From assembly GCA_051010055.1 (NCBI GenBank), contig JBPCVY010000100.1, positions 1 to 34,232 on the forward strand: a DNA stretch of 34,232 bases, given 5' to 3'. The DNA is from CAJQND01 sp051010055. Its GTDB lineage: Bacteria; Pseudomonadota; Alphaproteobacteria; Rhizobiales; CAJQND01. This document shows positions 24,411 to 32,638 of the stretch, piece by piece. The translations under genes were made by a program, and so were the position numbers. Positions within the stretch are counted from its first letter, which is position 1. Each line of letters starts with the position of its first letter. The notes under the pieces were generated by a model that saw nothing but the letters and a program-made list of their open reading frames with translations, made no database searches and was not told the origin of the DNA.

Positions 24411-24454
24411 CCGGGGCGGAAAAAGACCTTTAAAAGGCAAGCCGCCCCGGGTTT
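24411..24454 (+). terminator. terminator-like stem-loop after aapJ (probable partial terminator)
   Basis: CCGGGGCGG (24411-24419) and CCGCCCCGG (24442-24450) form a 9-bp GC-rich stem followed by TTTT. The 22-base loop itself contains the inverted repeat CCTTT-A-AAAGG. Because aapQ, aapM and aapP continue downstream without an obvious new promoter, the element probably terminates only part of the transcripts, or protects the aapJ 3' end, so that binding protein exceeds permease. Confidence 0.65.
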
Positions 24455-24489
24455 TGATCATTTGGTGTCGGAGCACCAATGGTTTGCAT

Positions 24490-24543
24490 ATCGAAGCGGT
24501 GCCTGTTGGGAAGACAGGATACACGCCGTGGCACCGGTTCGAT
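24490..24543 (+). other. long RNA stem-loop in the aapJ-aapQ spacer
   Basis: Bases 24490-24503 and 24530-24543 are complementary over 14 positions with a single G-G mismatch (arms ATCGAAGCGGTGCC and GGCACCGGTTCGAT). The 26-base loop begins inside a CCTGT...ACAGG inverted repeat that could form an alternative pairing. Together with the upstream GC-rich stem it makes nearly the whole spacer structured. It may be an RNA-stability or processing element. Confidence 0.55.
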
Positions 24544-24554
24544 GGGCAAACTAT

Positions 24555-24573
24555 CAAGGTGGAGGGGACCTTG
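24555..24573 (+). promoter_or_regulatory. small hairpin adjoining the aapQ ribosome site
   Basis: CAAGGT (24555-24560) pairs with ACCTTG (24568-24573), presenting GGAGGGG in the loop. A second G-rich tract (24573-24577) lies 10 bases before the aapQ ATG and is the likely Shine-Dalgarno. The hairpin could modulate aapQ translation, but this is inferred from base complementarity alone. Confidence 0.35.
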
Positions 24574-24587
24574 GGGGAAGTTAAAAA

Positions 24588-25796
24588 ATGAGCGCAACGT
24601 CTGAAGCCAGCGAAAGCGCAAAGATTCCGCTTTGGAACGACCCGCGGGTCCGCGCAATTGTATCGCAAAGTATACTTGTGATTATTCTGCTGTGGCTCGG
24701 TTATGAGATTGTTTCGAACACAATCCGAAATCTGGAACAGCAAAAAATTGCATCTGGGTTTGGCTTTCTGAGTACGACCGCAGGTTTCGGCATTATCATG
24801 AAACTTGTGCCGTATAACGAAGCATCCAGCTATGGCCGCGCCTTCGTCGTCGGATTGCTCAACACACTTGTGGTGTCGATTGTCGGCATTTTCCTTGCGA
24901 CGATACTTGGGTTTGTCGTTGGTATCATGCGGCTGTCGCACAACTGGATCATCGCCAAGATCGCCTATGTCTATGTTGAGGTGATGCGGAATATCCCGCT
25001 CTTGCTGCAGATTATCGTCTGGTATGGACTGATCCTTGGATTTGCACCGGACAAGCGTTCAAAATGGTCATTCCTCGATCTGTTTCACTTCAATATTTCC
25101 GGCATTCGGTCTCCGGCGCCGATTTTCGGCGAAGGGTTTTTGTTCACGGTTATCACTTTCTTCATCGCCATTGCCGGCGCGTTCTACATGGCAAGGTGGG
25201 CCCATAAACGACAAGATGAAACCGGGCAACCGTTTCCAGTTTTCTGGGTATCCCTTGGTCTAATAATCGGATTGCCGCTTCTGGTATTTCTTATCACCGG
25301 CGCGCCTCTCACATGGGAATACCCGAACTTTGTTACCGAGGGGGCAATTTTCAAGCGGGGCTTTGAAATCGGCATCGGCTCAGTGATTATTCCTGAGTTC
25401 ATCGCAATGCTGTTGGCATTGACGACTTACACCGCCGGATTTATCGCAGAAAATGTGCGGGCCGGGATTCTTGCTGTTTCCCATGGCCAATCTGAAGCTG
25501 CCGGCGCGCTTGGTCTACGGCGCGGTCAGGCGCTTCGCCTGGTCGTCATTCCGCAGGCGGCACGGGTGATTATTCCACCGCTCACCAGTCAGTATTTGAA
25601 CCTGACGAAAAACTCTTCGCTTGCGGTGGGAATTGCCTATCCGGATTTGGTGGCCGTGGGGGGCACGGTGCTGAACCAAACTGGCCAAGCAATTGAAATC
25701 ATCGGAATGTGGATGCTGATTTATCTTTCAATCAGCCTTGCCACGTCTGCGTTTATGAATTGGTACAACGCCAAGATGGCGCTGGTGGAGCGGTAA
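24588..25796 (+). CDS. aapQ: general L-amino acid ABC transporter permease AapQ, 402 aa
   Basis: This inner-membrane permease has the unusual length and layout of AapQ/BztB: an N-terminal helix (AIVSQSILVIILLWLGYEIV), a first block with GRAFVVGLLNTLVVSIVGIFLATILGFVVG and YVEVMRNIPLLLQIIVWYG, a long central insertion, and a C-terminal block with the EAA loop SEAAGALGLRRGQALRLVVIPQA that contacts the ATPase AapP. It ends in a helix with WMLIYLSISLATSAFMNWYN. The start is ATG 24588 after a G-rich site; the TAA stop lies two bases before the aapM start, implying coupled translation. Confidence 0.95.
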   Translation: MSATSEASESAKIPLWNDPRVRAIVSQSILVIILLWLGYEIVSNTIRNLEQQKIASGFGFLSTTAGFGIIMKLVPYNEASSYGRAFVVGLLNTLVVSIVGIFLATILGFVVGIMRLSHNWIIAKIAYVYVEVMRNIPLLLQIIVWYGLILGFAPDKRSKWSFLDLFHFNISGIRSPAPIFGEGFLFTVITFFIAIAGAFYMARWAHKRQDETGQPFPVFWVSLGLIIGLPLLVFLITGAPLTWEYPNFVTEGAIFKRGFEIGIGSVIIPEFIAMLLALTTYTAGFIAENVRAGILAVSHGQSEAAGALGLRRGQALRLVVIPQAARVIIPPLTSQYLNLTKNSSLAVGIAYPDLVAVGGTVLNQTGQAIEIIGMWMLIYLSISLATSAFMNWYNAKMALVER

Positions 25797-25798
25797 TC

Positions 25799-26965
25799 AT
25801 GGCTGAAAATCTTGTGAAACCATATGTCAGAACCGATATGGTGCCGCCGAAAAACCCGCCGGCATCAACCGTCGGTGTTGTCGGTTGGATACGCTCGAAC
25901 CTTTTCCCCAATTGGTGGAATGCAATTCTCACTATTTTAGGGGCGTATTTGGGGTACGTGATAGTTTCGAAGTTTTTGGCGTTTGCATTTTTCGACGCGG
26001 TATGGACGGGAGAAAACGGCAAGGCCTGCCGGCATGAAAGCAACAATGGTGGGCTGGTGCCGGACGGTGAACATATCGGCGCGTGTTGGGCTTATGTGAA
26101 AGCGAAATTCGGCCAGTATATGTATGGGTTCTACCCGGAAGCAGCACGCTGGCGCGTCAATCTCACCTACATTCTTGGCGTGGCTCTGCTGATCCCAATG
26201 GCAATGCCTTCCCTGCCTTACAAGAAATGGAACGCGATAGCGCTGTTGGGAATTTTTCCGATCGTTGCCTATTTCCTTCTTTCCGGCGGCTGGTTCGGGC
26301 TTCTGCATGTTGAAACAACGTTGTGGGGCGGCCTGCTGCTTACCCTGGTTATCGCGATCACCGGGATTGTGGTCTCTTTGCCGCTGGGGGTATTGCTGGC
26401 GTTAGGGCGACGCTCTCACATGCCAATCGTCCGGCTGGTGTCGACAATCTTCATTGAGTTCTGGCGCGGTGTGCCGCTCATCACGGTGCTGTTTATGTCA
26501 TCGGTGATGTTGCCGTTGTTCATGCCGGAAGGGGTTACCCTTGATAAAATCGTAAGACCATTGATCGGTGTTGCATTGTTCTCAACCGCTTATATGGCGG
26601 AAGTCGTGCGCGGCGGTTTGCAGGCCATTCCAAAGGGCCAATATGAAGGGGCCATGGCCCTGGGGTTGAGCTATTGGAAGATGATGGGCCTCATCGTCAT
26701 GCCACAGGCGCTTAAACTGGTCATTCCCGGCATCGTGAATACCTTCATTGGCCTGTTCAAGGACACATCCCTTGTTTCGATTATTGGCCTTGCCGATTTG
26801 CTGGGTATCATGTCGACGACCTTTGCTGATGCCAAGTGGAGTTCGCCAGTGACCGCTCCGACTGGGTATCTGTTCGTGGCGGCCATTTACTGGATATTCT
26901 GCTTTGGCATGTCGCGGTATTCGATTTTCATGGAAAACCTGTTGCACACAGGACATAAGAGGTAG
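25799..26965 (+). CDS. aapM: general L-amino acid ABC transporter permease AapM, 388 aa
   Basis: This is the second permease of the Aap complex, pairing with AapQ. The N-terminus (VVGWIRSNLFPNWWNAILTILGAYLGYV) and the cysteine-containing periplasmic segment (GKACRHESNNGGLVPDGEHIGACW) are typical of AapM/BztC. The C-terminal binding-protein-dependent transport domain has FWRGVPLITVLFMSSVMLPLF and an EAA-type loop YEGAMALGLSYWKMMGLIVMPQA, then LFKDTSLVSIIGLADLLGI. ATG 25799 is chosen because it follows the aapQ stop by two bases; longer in-frame starts would lie inside aapQ. The stop is TAG. Confidence 0.95.
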   Translation: MAENLVKPYVRTDMVPPKNPPASTVGVVGWIRSNLFPNWWNAILTILGAYLGYVIVSKFLAFAFFDAVWTGENGKACRHESNNGGLVPDGEHIGACWAYVKAKFGQYMYGFYPEAARWRVNLTYILGVALLIPMAMPSLPYKKWNAIALLGIFPIVAYFLLSGGWFGLLHVETTLWGGLLLTLVIAITGIVVSLPLGVLLALGRRSHMPIVRLVSTIFIEFWRGVPLITVLFMSSVMLPLFMPEGVTLDKIVRPLIGVALFSTAYMAEVVRGGLQAIPKGQYEGAMALGLSYWKMMGLIVMPQALKLVIPGIVNTFIGLFKDTSLVSIIGLADLLGIMSTTFADAKWSSPVTAPTGYLFVAAIYWIFCFGMSRYSIFMENLLHTGHKR

Positions 26966-26980
26966 TGAGGAGAAATTCGA

Positions 26981-27757
26981 ATGGCTGAAGCTGCCGCAAC
27001 AAGTGTTCAAGATACGGTAACTGACGAAGTCGCTATTCAGATCACCGGCATGAATAAATGGTATGGCGATTTTCACGTCTTGCGCGATATCGATCTCACC
27101 GTTTTCAAAGGCGAGAAGATTGTTATCTGCGGGCCATCGGGTTCAGGTAAGTCAACGCTTATCCGTTGCATCAACCGGCTTGAGGAACACCAGGCCGGTC
27201 AGATCGTCGTGGATGATATCGAGCTGACGAACGATCTGAAGAAAATTGATGAAATTCGCCGTGAAGTCGGAATGTGCTTCCAGCATTTCAATCTCTTCCC
27301 GCATCTCACCATTATGCAAAATTGCACATTGGCGCCTATTTGGGTGCGCAAGATGCCCAAAGCGGAAGCTGAAGAAGTTGCCATGCAATATCTGACAAGG
27401 GTGAAAATTCCCGAGCAGGCTGAAAAATATCCCGGCCAGCTTTCAGGCGGCCAGCAGCAGCGTGTGGCGATTGCGCGTTCATTGTGCATGAACCCGAAAA
27501 TCATGTTGTTTGACGAACCTACATCTGCGCTTGATCCGGAAATGATCAAGGAAGTGCTTGATGTCATGGTCGATCTCGCAGAAGAGGGCATGACCATGCT
27601 CTGCGTAACCCACGAAATGGGATTTGCGCGTAAGGTCGCCAACAGAGTGATTTTCATGGATGAAGGCCAAATTATTGAACAGAACACACCGCAAGAGTTT
27701 TTCGACAATCCGAAGAGCGACCGCACCAAGCTGTTCCTGAGCCAGATCCTGCACTAG
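26981..27757 (+). CDS. aapP: general L-amino acid ABC transporter ATP-binding protein AapP, 258 aa
   Basis: The ATPase energises the AapQ/AapM permease from the cytoplasmic face. All ABC motifs are intact: Walker A GPSGSGKST (residues 51-59), Q-loop region VGMCFQHFNLFPHLTIMQN, signature LSGGQQQRVAIARSL, Walker B IMLFDEPTSALDPE and the switch histidine in LCVTHEMGFARKVA. The sequence is of the polar amino acid (GlnQ/HisP-like) type. A strong GAGGAG site precedes the ATG, 15 bases after the aapM stop. The TAG stop is followed by a terminator, which closes the operon. Confidence 0.96.
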   Translation: MAEAAATSVQDTVTDEVAIQITGMNKWYGDFHVLRDIDLTVFKGEKIVICGPSGSGKSTLIRCINRLEEHQAGQIVVDDIELTNDLKKIDEIRREVGMCFQHFNLFPHLTIMQNCTLAPIWVRKMPKAEAEEVAMQYLTRVKIPEQAEKYPGQLSGGQQQRVAIARSLCMNPKIMLFDEPTSALDPEMIKEVLDVMVDLAEEGMTMLCVTHEMGFARKVANRVIFMDEGQIIEQNTPQEFFDNPKSDRTKLFLSQILH

Positions 27758-27780
27758 CGATTGGTAACATTGATTTTTCC

Positions 27781-27807
27781 AACGGGCCCTCTTTTGGGGC
27801 CCGTTTT
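27781..27807 (+). terminator. rho-independent terminator of the aap operon
   Basis: AACGGGCCC (27781-27789) and GGGCCCGTT (27797-27805) form a perfect 9-bp stem around a seven-base loop, followed by TT, then GTTTGTTG. It lies 23 bases after the aapP stop. Confidence 0.88.
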
Positions 27808-27908
27808 GTTTGTTGTCATATGGCTGCCGCAATTTCGGGCATTGTAGAGGCATATTTAGTGAATTTTGCAGCGGGATTCGTTGCGCAGACATTTATGAGA
27901 TGTGATTT

Positions 27909-28337
27909 ATGCGAAAACTATTTCTGGCCCTTTGTGCCGTTATTATTGTCTTAGTGAACGCTCCCACCCATGCTGCCGGTCCGTACGGTATTTGGATGGA
28001 TGAAAAGGGGAAAACCAAAGTCAAAACCTTCCGGTGCCGCGGAAACCGGTTGTGCGGGAAAATCATCTGGCTGAAAAGGCCGTTGAGGCACGGCAAACCT
28101 AAAACCGACTATAAAAACAAGAACAAAACCCTACGCAACCGGAAGGTCATCGGGTTGCAAATCATCAATGGCATGAAGCCAAAGAGGGGCGGGCGCAAGT
28201 GGAAGGGAAAAATCTATAATCCCGATGACGGTGGAAACTACAGAGCAACGCTGAGGTTGATTGGCGACAAGCAAGCGAAGGTCAAAGGTTGCTTCTTGTT
28301 TCTGTGCAAAACGAAACTCTGGACGCGTCTGCAATAA
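27909..28337 (+). CDS. DUF2147 secreted protein, 142 aa
   Basis: After a signal peptide (LFLALCAVIIVLVNAPTHAA) the mature protein shows the DUF2147 pattern: GIWMDEKGKTKVKTFRCRGNRLCGKIIWLK, then VIGLQIINGMKP, KWKGKIYNPDDGGNYRATL and a C-terminal VKGCFLFLCKTKLWTR. The four cysteines may form two disulphides. The family is periplasmic or outer-surface and of unknown role. The protein is very basic. Start is ATG 27909 with a weak ribosome site and stop TAA. It is convergent with the acyl-CoA ligase gene, six bases away. Confidence 0.9.
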   Translation: MRKLFLALCAVIIVLVNAPTHAAGPYGIWMDEKGKTKVKTFRCRGNRLCGKIIWLKRPLRHGKPKTDYKNKNKTLRNRKVIGLQIINGMKPKRGGRKWKGKIYNPDDGGNYRATLRLIGDKQAKVKGCFLFLCKTKLWTRLQ

Positions 28338-28343
28338 GCGCCA

Positions 28344-30101
28344 TCAGGTTTCGCCGGGTTCTGAGTTTTCCGATTCTTCCCGCAACTCTTTCTTGGAGAG
28401 CTTGCCGACCATGGTTTTTGGGAGCTCATCGCGGAACTCGATAAACTCGGGCCGCTCGATTTTACTCAGTTTTGGCTCAATAACCGCGCGAATGTCTTCC
28501 TCGCTCGCATGCATTCCGCTTTTCAGCCTGATGAACGCTTTTGGTGTTTCGCCACGGTATTCGTCCGGCACCCCTATAACAGTTACCTCAGCAACCGCTG
28601 GATGCTCGTATATGGCATCTTCTACCCGGCGCGGATAAACCTTGAAGCCGGAACAGTTGATCATGTCTTTGATGCGGTCGACAATGAACACAAAGCCGTG
28701 CTCATCCATGTATCCAACATCACCGGTACGGAAATATTCATCTGTGAATGTATCGGCGGTTTCACCAGGCTTGTTCCAATATCCGGACATAACCTGCGGC
28801 CCGGAGATGCAAATCTCGCCATTTTGGCGCAAGCCAACCGGGTGGGAAGGGTCATCAAGTGAGCGGATTGAAATACTTGTGCCAGGGACGGGCTGGCCGA
28901 TGGAATTTTCCTTCTCCAGGCCTTCAAACGGGTTGATGGATGCTACGGGGGAGGTTTCCGAAAGTCCATATCCTTCAACCAGCCGGCATCCGGCAAAATC
29001 TTCGAAGGATTTCCGCACATCGTGTGGAAGAGGGGCGCCACCAGAGATGCAGTAGCGCAGCGTTGCAAAATCGCTTGTCTTTAAGCCTTTGTGCTCTAGG
29101 AGGGCTGTGTAGAGAGTCGGCACTCCCGGCAGAATGGTGGGCTTTGTCCTGCGGATTGCACCAACGGTATCGCCAATTTCAAATTTTGGCATCAGAACGA
29201 TTTCCGCTCCTATCGAAAATCCGAAATTTTGAATGCATGACATGGCAAATACGTGGAAGAAGGGCAAAATCGCAAGAAACCGTTCCTCGCCCTCTTTAAC
29301 ACCTGTGAACCAACGTCTGATTTGCTCGCAATTGATGGTGAGGTTGGCATGGGTGAGCATAGCGCCCTTGGGTATGCCGGTAGTTCCGCCGGTATATTGC
29401 AAAAGGGCAATATCTTCTTCCGGGTTGATTTCTACTTTTTTGAACTTTCCATCATTGTCGGTCAACTCTGGGTAGAGGAGCAGCTTTTCTTCCAGCTTGT
29501 GTTTGTTCAGATTGGCCCGTTCCGATGATTTCAAAAGTCGAAATAGAATGCTCTTAATCGGAGGTAGAAGGTCCGTGAACGGGCAAACAATAAGTTGGCG
29601 AATTACCTCTTCTGCAGTCAGTTCAGCGACCTTGTCGAAAAGGCGCTTTAAATCGAGGGTCACCATTACTTCTATGTCAGAATCTTTTACCTGCTCGCGA
29701 ATTTCCTCCTTGGTGTAGAGCGGATTGAAATTCACCACCACGGCGCCAAGTTTCAAAATTGCAAAATAAAATACGCTGTAATAAGGGCAGTTTGGCAGGA
29801 GAAGGCCGATGTGCGTGCCTTTTTCGACACCAGCTTTTTGAAGTCCGGCTGCCAACTGATTGGTCATGGCGCCAATTTCGGCGTAAGTGGTTCTTGTTCC
29901 GAAAAAATCAAAACAGGCCTTGGAGCCATATCGGCTCACCGCCTGGTCAAATAAATCCCCCAACGCAATCCCTTCAAGCGGGCCGTCATAGCTGACGCCC
30001 GGCGGATAATGCTCAAGCCACGGACGGGGAATTTCAACCTTCTTGGCTTTAGGCTGTAATTGGGGTTTGTTTTGTCCGCTTGTCTTTTTCGCTGAAGCCA
30101 C
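28344..30101 (-). CDS. fadD: long-chain fatty acid-CoA ligase, 585 aa
   Basis: An ANL-superfamily adenylating enzyme that activates fatty acids to acyl-CoA via acyl-AMP for beta-oxidation or lipid synthesis. Motifs in order: the P-loop LLQYTGGTTGIPKGAMLTH, FHVFAMSCIQNFGFSIG, the A5 motif EGYGLSETSPVASINP, the A7 region FRTGDVGYMDEHGFVFIVDRIKDMI with NCSGFKVYPRRVED, and the catalytic lysine of A10 in LPKTMVGKLSKKEL. Length and motifs fit FadD-type ligases. The basic N-terminal extension (KKTSGQNKPQLQPKAKK) is poorly conserved. Start is GTG 30101 with a G-rich site upstream; the stop is TGA. The substrate chain length is inferred from overall similarity. Confidence 0.92.
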   Translation of the reverse strand: MASAKKTSGQNKPQLQPKAKKVEIPRPWLEHYPPGVSYDGPLEGIALGDLFDQAVSRYGSKACFDFFGTRTTYAEIGAMTNQLAAGLQKAGVEKGTHIGLLLPNCPYYSVFYFAILKLGAVVVNFNPLYTKEEIREQVKDSDIEVMVTLDLKRLFDKVAELTAEEVIRQLIVCPFTDLLPPIKSILFRLLKSSERANLNKHKLEEKLLLYPELTDNDGKFKKVEINPEEDIALLQYTGGTTGIPKGAMLTHANLTINCEQIRRWFTGVKEGEERFLAILPFFHVFAMSCIQNFGFSIGAEIVLMPKFEIGDTVGAIRRTKPTILPGVPTLYTALLEHKGLKTSDFATLRYCISGGAPLPHDVRKSFEDFAGCRLVEGYGLSETSPVASINPFEGLEKENSIGQPVPGTSISIRSLDDPSHPVGLRQNGEICISGPQVMSGYWNKPGETADTFTDEYFRTGDVGYMDEHGFVFIVDRIKDMINCSGFKVYPRRVEDAIYEHPAVAEVTVIGVPDEYRGETPKAFIRLKSGMHASEEDIRAVIEPKLSKIERPEFIEFRDELPKTMVGKLSKKELREESENSEPGET

Positions 30102-30261
30102 TCAATTTCCCCCCGGAGATTTTGGCCGACGGAAAATATGCCGGCGAACTTACGTTAAACGTTCTTCTCTATTATAGTACATACATCTTCAAAGTTCTGA
30201 CAGACTCATGCAATAGGCTGATCTCTCAGGCACAAAGTAAAGCAGGTTGAGACTGACGATA

Positions 30262-31155
30262 ATGTCCAAGCTAAGCGCAAGTACGATTTCTTTGATGTTT
30301 CTGGCCACAATCGTGGCCACAAACGGTGTTGCCGCCCAGGAGATGGATTTGAACAAAGCCACCCGGCTTGCCAAAAAAGGGAATGCGCAAGCCCAGCTGG
30401 TGGTCGGCAAGGCTTTTGAAGATGGCAAAGTGGGCGACAAGAAAGATTTTGCAGCAGCGGCCTATTGGTACAAAAAGGCCATGCGCAAAGGAAATGTCGA
30501 GGCTACGTTCCGGTTTGGCAGGGTTCTCCACTATGGCGGCCATGGTGTTGAGAAAAGTCCGGAATCAGCGGTGAAACTCTACTTGAGTGCTTCTCGGCAG
30601 GACTATCCTGAAGCTCAATACTGGCTTGGATATGCCTATCACTATGGATTTGGAACCGATAAGGATTTGTCGCGGGCGATAGAATGGTACCGCCGCGCGG
30701 CCCAGAATAATGTTCCGCATGCCCAAAACAATCTCGCCATTTTGCATCTGGCAGGAGAGGGAGTGCAGAAAAACCCCAAACTCGCAGCGCGTTTTCTTAC
30801 CCGCGCATCGGGATTGAACTATTCCTGGGCGCAGAACAATCTTGCCGGCCTTTATGAGCTTGGCTGGGGGGTGAGGAAAGATATGGGCAGGGCCCGTCAG
30901 CTCTATGAGGCGGCGGCGCGCGCTGGCAATCCAAAAGCGCTTCAAAATCTCCAAAGACTGGGCGGCGGTGTTGTTACACAAACCCAAACCCAGTTTCAAA
31001 CCCAGCAACCGCAACAGTTTCAGGTTCAGCCGTCCGGCCAGCAGCAGCCGGTTTTCCAGGATGGGCAGGTCAAATCGTTTGGTGACATCAATCAGCCATC
31101 CGACAGGGTGCGCATCCTCATGAGCCCGTCTACGCAATCGCAGCAATCTCAATAA
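30262..31155 (+). CDS. secreted Sel1-repeat protein, 297 aa
   Basis: After a signal peptide (ASTISLMFLATIVATNGVAAQ) the protein carries about five Sel1-like helical repeats of about 36 residues: AQAQLVVGKAFEDGKVGDKK, VEATFRFGRVLHYGGHGVEK, PEAQYWLGYAYHYGFGTDKD, PHAQNNLAILHLAGEGVQKN and SWAQNNLAGLYELGWGVRKD. A glutamine-rich low-complexity tail follows (VVTQTQTQFQTQQPQQFQVQ). Sel1 repeats are protein-interaction scaffolds; periplasmic ones are often tied to envelope or signalling complexes. ATG 30262 is chosen; an in-frame TTG at 30247 is possible. The stop is TAA. It is divergent from fadD across 160 bases with no clear promoter. Confidence 0.9.
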   Translation: MSKLSASTISLMFLATIVATNGVAAQEMDLNKATRLAKKGNAQAQLVVGKAFEDGKVGDKKDFAAAAYWYKKAMRKGNVEATFRFGRVLHYGGHGVEKSPESAVKLYLSASRQDYPEAQYWLGYAYHYGFGTDKDLSRAIEWYRRAAQNNVPHAQNNLAILHLAGEGVQKNPKLAARFLTRASGLNYSWAQNNLAGLYELGWGVRKDMGRARQLYEAAARAGNPKALQNLQRLGGGVVTQTQTQFQTQQPQQFQVQPSGQQQPVFQDGQVKSFGDINQPSDRVRILMSPSTQSQQSQ

Positions 31156-31170
31156 ATTACATTAAATAAT

Positions 31171-31190
31171 TAATTCAATTTATTGAATTA
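31171..31190. repeat. AT-rich palindrome between convergent genes
   Basis: TAATTCAAT and ATTGAATTA form a perfect 9-bp inverted repeat around TT. It overlaps the stop codon of the MmgE/PrpD gene and follows the Sel1 gene stop by 15 bases. It may end transcription in both directions, although the stem has little GC. Confidence 0.4.
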
Positions 31191-32494
31191 TATAAATTTT
31201 CAAATGCTAAGTCACTTTGCACTGCGGAAATGATTGGTTTTGCCAATCCAGGCGATCCGAACTCAATCAACCGCCCGGCCTTGGATATCATTTCAGCGCG
31301 CGAAAGAGGCAGTTCCGGGTCACCTTTCGCGTTTTCAACCTCCGAAGTGAACATACCACCTGTTTTATGATGCGCCTTTATGCGCGTGCCCCAATGGGCC
31401 GGGTAGCGGCTTTGCACGTCTTCAGCACGCCTGACAAATACCTTTTTCCGGGAATCGCTAAGGGACTTACGCGCTGCATCGTCGAAGCTGTCAAAGGTCA
31501 CCTCGTCATGGGACAAGGCCGCGCTGACTGTATGCTGCAAGGAGAACTTCGCCGCATAAGCAGTGGGTGTTTCCACCCGGTTGCAAAGATCGAGGGCTGC
31601 TTGATAGGTTTCCACCTCCACTTCGTTCAATCCTGAGAAATCCAAACCCTCCGCCAGCATTTGAGTGCGGATTCTCTGTGCGGCATCAATTGCCGGATGA
31701 GTGTGCCGGCAACTCGGCCATGGCTTTATCGATGTTAAGTGAACCTGCCAGGGTGCGTCCGGCTCCGCCAATACGCGCTTCGGTACAGCGTCGGGGCAAG
31801 CCGCTTTGAAAAATCCTCGTGTACCTTCCAGAATTTCAGGCGGTCCTGTGAACCCTTGAGCCGCAAGACCGGCAGCAATAACGCCGCTTTCCGCTGCCCG
31901 GCCGGCATGCAAATGCTTTGTTTCTGCACCCGTATCGAGAAACTCCCACAGGCCGCTCGATTGGCTTCCGGCATTACCGAGGGCGTGAACTGTCTGGACA
32001 TTGTCCAAATCAAGAAGGTGCGCGGCCGCCATCGCTGCGCCAAATGGCCCGCACGTCGCCGTGTTATGCCAAATGCGGTAATGCTCTTTGCCAACCGCCA
32101 TGCCAATCCTGCAGCACGCATCGAACCCGTGGAGTAGGGCGGTGAGCACTTTGCGTCTGGGCCGGCCCTTGCCCAGGGCCAGAAGCACAGGAACCACTAC
32201 GCATCCGGGATGAACAACAGAGGCACGGTGCAAATCGTCAACCTCCAGGATATGGCAATGCGCGCCGTATATGAACGCCCGCCTGGGCGGATCAAGGCCC
32301 ATAGTGCCGGAATTTGAGCGTTCGCCCAGCAGTTCTTGCTTCCAAGCAGATATTTTCCGGCCAGGCCCGCTGTTTCGTCCGGCAACCATGTTTGCGATCG
32401 CATCAAGCGCGAACAATTCGGCTGCAGCAATGTCTGCATCTGAAACCGGCTTTGTCCTTACTAGTTCCGTCAGTTTTGCGGTTAGTGATGCCAT
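31175..32494 (-). CDS. MmgE/PrpD family protein, 439 aa
   Basis: The protein follows the MmgE/PrpD fold of 2-methylcitrate dehydratase, cis-aconitate decarboxylase and related enzymes: FALDAIANMVAGR near the N-terminus, GAHCHILEVDDLHRASVVHPG (the family active-site region with D and H), LTALLHGFDACCRIGMAVG, HNTATCGPFGAAMAAAHLL, LGNAGSQSSGLWEF and the C-terminal domain KPWPSCRHTHPAIDA. No other propionate or methylcitrate genes are adjacent, so the substrate is open; many members are unassigned isomerases or dehydratases. The ribosome site before ATG 32494 is weak. Stop is TGA. Confidence 0.9.
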   Translation of the reverse strand: MASLTAKLTELVRTKPVSDADIAAAELFALDAIANMVAGRNSGPGRKISAWKQELLGERSNSGTMGLDPPRRAFIYGAHCHILEVDDLHRASVVHPGCVVVPVLLALGKGRPRRKVLTALLHGFDACCRIGMAVGKEHYRIWHNTATCGPFGAAMAAAHLLDLDNVQTVHALGNAGSQSSGLWEFLDTGAETKHLHAGRAAESGVIAAGLAAQGFTGPPEILEGTRGFFKAACPDAVPKRVLAEPDAPWQVHLTSIKPWPSCRHTHPAIDAAQRIRTQMLAEGLDFSGLNEVEVETYQAALDLCNRVETPTAYAAKFSLQHTVSAALSHDEVTFDSFDDAARKSLSDSRKKVFVRRAEDVQSRYPAHWGTRIKAHHKTGGMFTSEVENAKGDPELPLSRAEMISKAGRLIEFGSPGLAKPIISAVQSDLAFENLYNSIN

Positions 32495-32638
32495 GGCCGA
32501 GGACCGTCCTTAATGACTGTTAACCATGTTTCCAAGGGTGGCAATTTTATCGGCTTCGTCAATATCTTGTTTACCCAAATTGACCATGCTCTCGCACTGG
32601 TCGCGCTTGTTTTCGCGCGTTGTTTGTTGAATAGGTGA

